NCBI RefSeq assembly: GCF_036825535.1 | Contig: NZ_CP098812.1 | Span: 1,860,001-1,924,000 of the forward strand | Direction: 5' to 3' | DNA length: 64,000 bases | Source of the DNA: Parasalinivibrio latis | Lineage (GTDB): Bacteria > Pseudomonadota > Gammaproteobacteria > Enterobacterales > Vibrionaceae | Part shown: one piece after another, positions 60,724-64,000 of the stretch | How the letters are laid out: the number at the start of each line of letters is the position of its first letter | Position numbering within the stretch: position 1 is the stretch's first letter | Notes under the pieces: generated by a model | What the model was told of the DNA's origin: nothing | The model's database searches: none | Seen by the model: the letters and a program-made list of their open reading frames with translations, nothing else | Program-made: the position numbers and the translations under genes

Positions 60724-61949
60724 TGGAGATCACACTGCTCGGCGTCATAACAATGAGTGCCATTTTTCTGGTGATCTACCACCATATTGGTTATCCGTTG
60801 ATACTGAAATGTATCCCAGCGAAAGAAGAAGCATCTCCCCAGTCAACTGCAACAAGACGTTATAACAACGTGGCTTCTGATGAGATGCTACCGTCTGTCA
60901 CTGTCATCATCCCTGCTTACAACGAAGAACGGTGGATTGCTGAAAAAATCCGTAATCTTGCGGTATTGGATTACCCAAATCACCGTCTGCAAATATTTAT
61001 CGCATGCGATGGCTGCAGTGACAAAACTGAACAGATAGCAAAAGCAACAGCGCGGGAACCGGCATGCCGTCACTTAAACCTGACTGTCATTGGCTTTAAG
61101 AATAACCGCGGAAAAGTCGCCCTGCTTAATGACCTGATACCAACAGCGTCTTCAGATTTGGTTGCATTATCAGACGTTTCAGCACTGGTTTCTGCAGATG
61201 CCCTGCTGCTCGCCGCACATCGATTCTCTAACAAAGAATTGGGGGTTTTAAACAGCCACTATCAACTGTACAAGCCGGGCACAAACGGTGAAAACGTCTA
61301 TTGGAAATACCAAAGTCTTATCAAAAGCAAAGAAGCTTCAATGGGGTCAACCATGGGCGCACACGGCGCGTTTTACATGTTTCGGACCAACCTGTTTGAG
61401 CCTTTGGCCCCGGATACCATTAACGACGACTTTATCCTCCCAATGAAAATTGTGGCAATGGGATACAAAGCAGAACAGGAAAACCGAATTACCGCCCTTG
61501 AGCTGGAATCAAGCAACCTGCAAACAGATTTTCGTCGAAGATTAAGGATCGCAGCAGGAAACCTTCAACAAGTACTGCGGCTTGGTTTCATGCTTCACCC
61601 CCGCCACGGCGGCGTGGCTTTCATATTTTTGTCTGGCAAGGCTCTTCGGGTGATGATGCCTTACCTGATGATAATGGCACTAGCTGGCAGTATCTCACTT
61701 GCCGGAACCAGCCCTTTCTTCTCAGCACTGGCTGTTTCCCAGCTTTCAATTTACTTTCTCTCTTCTTTACCCGTTTTTTTCAGTCCCTTTAGACGATGGA
61801 AACCCACCCGGCTACTTCAATATCTAGTCGCCGGGCATCTTGCGAATTTTATAGGCAGTCTTCGCTATCTGTTAGGTCTTGATAAAGGTCGATGGCACCG
61901 GGTAGTCCAACCTGAGAACTCACGGCCTTCTAGGAGTCACTATGAATAA
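60723..61949 (+). CDS. sypQ: Membrane glycosyltransferase family 2, SypQ
   Basis: A 408-residue GT-A enzyme with one N-terminal helix, a GT2 catalytic domain (SVTVIIPAYNEERWIAEKI, IACDGCSDKTEQIA, ALSDVSALV for the metal-binding aspartates, NDDFILPMKI as acceptor acid, and RRRLRIAAGNLQQ resembling the QxxRW region) and three or four C-terminal helices. This is the cellulose-synthase-like fold. It adds a sugar at the membrane and may act on the growing lipid-linked unit. It overlaps sypR by eight bases. Confidence 0.87.
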   Translation: MEITLLGVITMSAIFLVIYHHIGYPLILKCIPAKEEASPQSTATRRYNNVASDEMLPSVTVIIPAYNEERWIAEKIRNLAVLDYPNHRLQIFIACDGCSDKTEQIAKATAREPACRHLNLTVIGFKNNRGKVALLNDLIPTASSDLVALSDVSALVSADALLLAAHRFSNKELGVLNSHYQLYKPGTNGENVYWKYQSLIKSKEASMGSTMGAHGAFYMFRTNLFEPLAPDTINDDFILPMKIVAMGYKAEQENRITALELESSNLQTDFRRRLRIAAGNLQQVLRLGFMLHPRHGGVAFIFLSGKALRVMMPYLMIMALAGSISLAGTSPFFSALAVSQLSIYFLSSLPVFFSPFRRWKPTRLLQYLVAGHLANFIGSLRYLLGLDKGRWHRVVQPENSRPSRSHYE

Positions 61950-62586
61950 AGTTATGGTTTCCATAGATCCGGTAACAGCCATTTTTAAACGAGCATTTGA
62001 TATTGTTCTGGCTCTGACCGGCTTACTCTTAACACTCCCACTGTTCCCCATTATTGCCTTCGCAATTAAACTGAACAGTCCTGGGCCAGTTATCTACAAA
62101 CAACTACGCATCGGAAAATCAATGCCTGATAAAACATTGTTATTCCATATGCTGAAATTCAGAACCATGGTCCGTGATGCAGAAGCACAATCAGGCGCTG
62201 TGTGGGCTGGTTCGAATGACCCAAGAATTACGCCGGTAGGACGTTTCTTGAGGAAAACTCGCCTGGATGAATTACCACAGTTTTTCAACGTACTATCGGG
62301 AGATATGTCCATTGTAGGCCCCCGGCCTGAACGCCCAGGTTTCTATCAGAAACTGGAGGATGAAATCCCCTATTTCACAGAGAGGACATATGGGGTAATG
62401 CCTGGAATAACTGGATTGGCTCAAGTCAAACAGGGATACGATACCTGTATTGATGATGTACGCTCAAAGGTCGGGTTTGACCATAGCTACGCATTGTCTT
62501 TGCACTCCCTTCGTAGCTGGCTCTCGATGGATATCTACATCATGATTGCCACCATCTCTGTAATGTTTAATGGGCGCGGCAGGTGA
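61942..62586 (+). CDS. sypR: Undecaprenyl-phosphate sugar phosphotransferase, SypR
   Basis: A 214-residue bacterial sugar transferase of the short PglC/WcaJ catalytic type. One N-terminal re-entrant helix (FKRAFDIVLALTGLLLTLPLF), then LNSPGPVIYKQLRIG, HMLKFRTMV, FLRKTRLDELPQFFNVLSGD and SIVGPRPERPGF, all characteristic. It starts each repeat unit by moving a sugar-1-phosphate to the lipid carrier. Start ATG 61942 overlaps sypQ. Last gene of the locus, followed by a terminator. Confidence 0.92.
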   Translation: MNKVMVSIDPVTAIFKRAFDIVLALTGLLLTLPLFPIIAFAIKLNSPGPVIYKQLRIGKSMPDKTLLFHMLKFRTMVRDAEAQSGAVWAGSNDPRITPVGRFLRKTRLDELPQFFNVLSGDMSIVGPRPERPGFYQKLEDEIPYFTERTYGVMPGITGLAQVKQGYDTCIDDVRSKVGFDHSYALSLHSLRSWLSMDIYIMIATISVMFNGRGR

Positions 62587-62605
62587 ATTAGAATTTCCCA
62601 ATAAA

Positions 62606-62632
62606 AAGGCGGACTCATTTAGCCCGCCTTCC
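62606..62632. terminator. Terminator at the end of the syp locus
   Basis: AAGGCGG pairs with CCGCCTT, extended by CT/AG with one mismatch around CATTT. The A-run on the left gives a T-tract for the convergent cyclophilin gene; the plus-strand T-tract is short. Confidence 0.65.
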
Positions 62633-62653
62633 TCGTAAGCTTTAAAAGTTCTG

Positions 62654-63223
62654 CTATTTAACGACTTCCATTTTCTCAATCACAATAGGCTTTGTCGGAA
62701 TGTCTGCCATACGGCGCATCCTGTCTGATTTGGTGGGGATAGCAGCCATCTTTTCAACAACACTGAAACCTTTAATCACGTGCCCGAATACTGCATATCC
62801 AGCTTTGGCGGGTTTCCCGTCAAGGAAGTGGTTGTCGTTGTAATTGATGTAAAACTGACGTGTTGCTGAATCAGGATCCTGTGTGCGAGCCATCGCTACA
62901 GATGCTTTGACATTCTGTAAACCGTTATTTGATTCGTTTTTTATCGGCGCATACGTTGGCAACCGGTCGAAGTTTTCGGTAAATCCCCCGCCTTGTGCCA
63001 TAAACCCTGGAATCACACGATGAAAAATGGTGCCTTTATAGCTGCCATCTTTTACATATTTCAGAAAGTTCGCACTGGAAACTGGCGCTTTTTGCTCATC
63101 CAACTTAATGGTGAAAGAACCCAGGTTTGTTGTTACCAGAACATCAGTTGCAGCAGCCGGCAATGCGATAGCAAAACTCAACGATGCGGCTACCAAAAGG
63201 CCCATTGTTTTTATATGACGCAT
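62654..63223 (-). CDS. Periplasmic peptidyl-prolyl cis-trans isomerase, cyclophilin type
   Basis: A 189-residue PpiA-like protein with a signal peptide (cleavage after PAAA) and the bacterial cyclophilin core: FHRVIPGFMAQGGGF with the catalytic arginine, VAMARTQDPDSATRQFYIN and YAVFGHVIKGFSVVEKM. It catalyses proline isomerisation during periplasmic protein folding. The start at 63223 is preferred because AGAGAGAATTT lies just upstream; a further in-frame start at 63247 adds eight residues. It is not part of the syp locus. Confidence 0.93.
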   Translation of the reverse strand: MRHIKTMGLLVAASLSFAIALPAAATDVLVTTNLGSFTIKLDEQKAPVSSANFLKYVKDGSYKGTIFHRVIPGFMAQGGGFTENFDRLPTYAPIKNESNNGLQNVKASVAMARTQDPDSATRQFYINYNDNHFLDGKPAKAGYAVFGHVIKGFSVVEKMAAIPTKSDRMRRMADIPTKPIVIEKMEVVK

Positions 63224-63281
63224 AAATTCTCTCTTGTTCGTGGTCAATTGCTAACAAGGATAAGAAGTTGCGTCACACTTG

Positions 63282-64000
63282 TCACTGTAAACCTGTTTGA
63301 TTCGCATGTTGAAATTCACTGGCATTCATATCGGGACGAACGCGCATAAACCTTGCAAAACGGGGCAATCCGCCAGAAGTGTAGCCGTTATATCGGTACG
63401 AAACCACGCTGCCTACCATAGGAGGATTTTTGCGCTCCTCGTCAGTCAGGCCACTTCCGATCCGAAACGTAGAACCCTCCTTATTGACGACGATAAGTGA
63501 CCCAAGTTGTCCACGATATTTTCCTTTCCCTGGAGAATAGCCCACGATCAGGGCCTCTCCGTCCTGTGAGGTTTTTACTTTAAGTAAGTCATCTGAGCGC
63601 CCAACCCGGTAAAAACTGTAGATGTTACGCAGCATCAAACCTTCGCCGCCCTGCTCTTCCACGTTATTCAGCAATAATGACAGCTCATGCGAGGAAACAA
63701 GCGACTTATGTTCGACAAGTTCCACTGCGTTGACATCTAATTCTTCTATTATCAGCTTTGCAGCCTGATAGCGTTGCAAAAACGGAATATTTTCACCAGG
63801 CATGTCAAAAACCATAAACCGGATGTTTTTCCATGCTTCATCATCGGGGATATCATCCAAGACTGTGGATGTTACACGGTGGAAATTCCCTCTCCCAGCC
63901 CACAGTTCACCATCCAGCGGTACATCAGGCAACGCCGAGACGAACCAATCTGGTGCATGAATTGAGTTCCCTGTTCGTGTCAGTAACTCACTTCCTGTCC
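63282..64000 (-). CDS. ATP-dependent DNA ligase, N-terminus beyond window
   Basis: A minus-strand frame open to the right edge, ending at 63282 (about 239 residues seen). Reading from the edge gives TGSELLTRTGNSIHAPDWFV followed by LPDVPLDGELW, the region after the adenylation lysine (motifs I-III). EEQGGEGLMLRN is motif IV, and LLKVKTSQDGEALIVGY contains motif V with the conserved lysines, followed by an OB-fold (GSLIVVNKEGSTFRIGSG). This is the short, often periplasmic LigE/Lig-type enzyme of Haemophilus and vibrios. The catalytic KxDG motif itself lies outside the window, so completeness cannot be judged. Confidence 0.9.
   Translation of the reverse strand, partial: TGSELLTRTGNSIHAPDWFVSALPDVPLDGELWAGRGNFHRVTSTVLDDIPDDEAWKNIRFMVFDMPGENIPFLQRYQAAKLIIEELDVNAVELVEHKSLVSSHELSLLLNNVEEQGGEGLMLRNIYSFYRVGRSDDLLKVKTSQDGEALIVGYSPGKGKYRGQLGSLIVVNKEGSTFRIGSGLTDEERKNPPMVGSVVSYRYNGYTSGGLPRFARFMRVRPDMNASEFQHANQTGLQ

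Noticed and set aside
1..64000. CRISPR arrays, tRNA or rRNA genes, insertion sequences, prophage or integrase genes
   Set aside because: Searched by eye for regular repeats, cloverleaf-like sequences, transposase motifs and terminal repeats, and none was supportable.

Overview
The window reads as a chromosomal segment of a marine gammaproteobacterium, most probably a member of the Vibrionaceae. This is inferred from gene order and gene families; no ribosomal RNA gene is present to confirm it. The left half follows the order I recall around Vibrio cholerae VC1445-VC1424: sensor kinase, FIST protein, ccoNOQP, ccoHIS, fnr, uspE, ttcA, potABCD. The right half is a syp-type symbiosis/biofilm polysaccharide locus with a LuxO-like sigma-54 activator, a combination typical of vibrios. 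I saw no tRNA, rRNA, CRISPR array, insertion sequence or prophage.

Layout. (1) 1-3116, minus strand: a kinase cut by the window edge, a FIST-domain protein resembling NosP, and a small anchored protein. (2) 3403-11330: cbb3-type cytochrome oxidase ccoNOQP, its assembly genes ccoH, ccoI, ccoS and a TauE-like protein, then fnr with an FNR box over its own promoter. (3) 11477-17876: uspE, a GFA/CENP-V protein, FNR-box-controlled ompW, ttcA, and a minus-strand group (DUF2987 protein, Bax-like lipoprotein, multipass membrane protein). (4) 18122-24709: spermidine/putrescine transporter potABCD, sirtuin cobB, a DUF3581 protein and an HDOD protein. (5) 24784-31649: a LysR regulator divergent from a lactate oxidation operon (lldEFG plus a large Dld-II-type flavoprotein).

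(6) 31817-62586: the polysaccharide locus. The genes match sypA to sypR in order: STAS protein, OmpA lipoprotein, SLBB export protein, CpsD-like ATPase, SypE-type kinase/REC/PP2C protein, hybrid kinase, sigma-54 activator, glycosyltransferases, flippase, polymerase/ligase, acetyltransferase, Wzz-type protein and priming sugar transferase. Four sigma-54 promoters (GG-N10-GC) are visible, before sypA, before sypI, before glmS-sypM and before sypP. A CTGTTCTCAA motif lies about 80-90 bases upstream of two of them and is a candidate SypG enhancer.

(7) Genes added to the syp plan are the most notable content. A PhnD-like periplasmic binding protein overlaps the hybrid kinase. A three-gene exosortase module (exosortase, unrecognised partner, and a DUF4114/EF-hand substrate with an atypical C-terminal sorting tail) is translationally coupled to sypL. 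A complete glmS heads the sypM operon. A large secreted DUF4091-like protein follows sypO. I infer a sigma-54-switched matrix system that makes amino-sugar precursor, builds and exports the polysaccharide, trims it, and sorts one calcium-binding surface protein with its own exosortase.

(8) 62654-64000, minus strand: a periplasmic cyclophilin and an ATP-dependent DNA ligase cut by the right edge.
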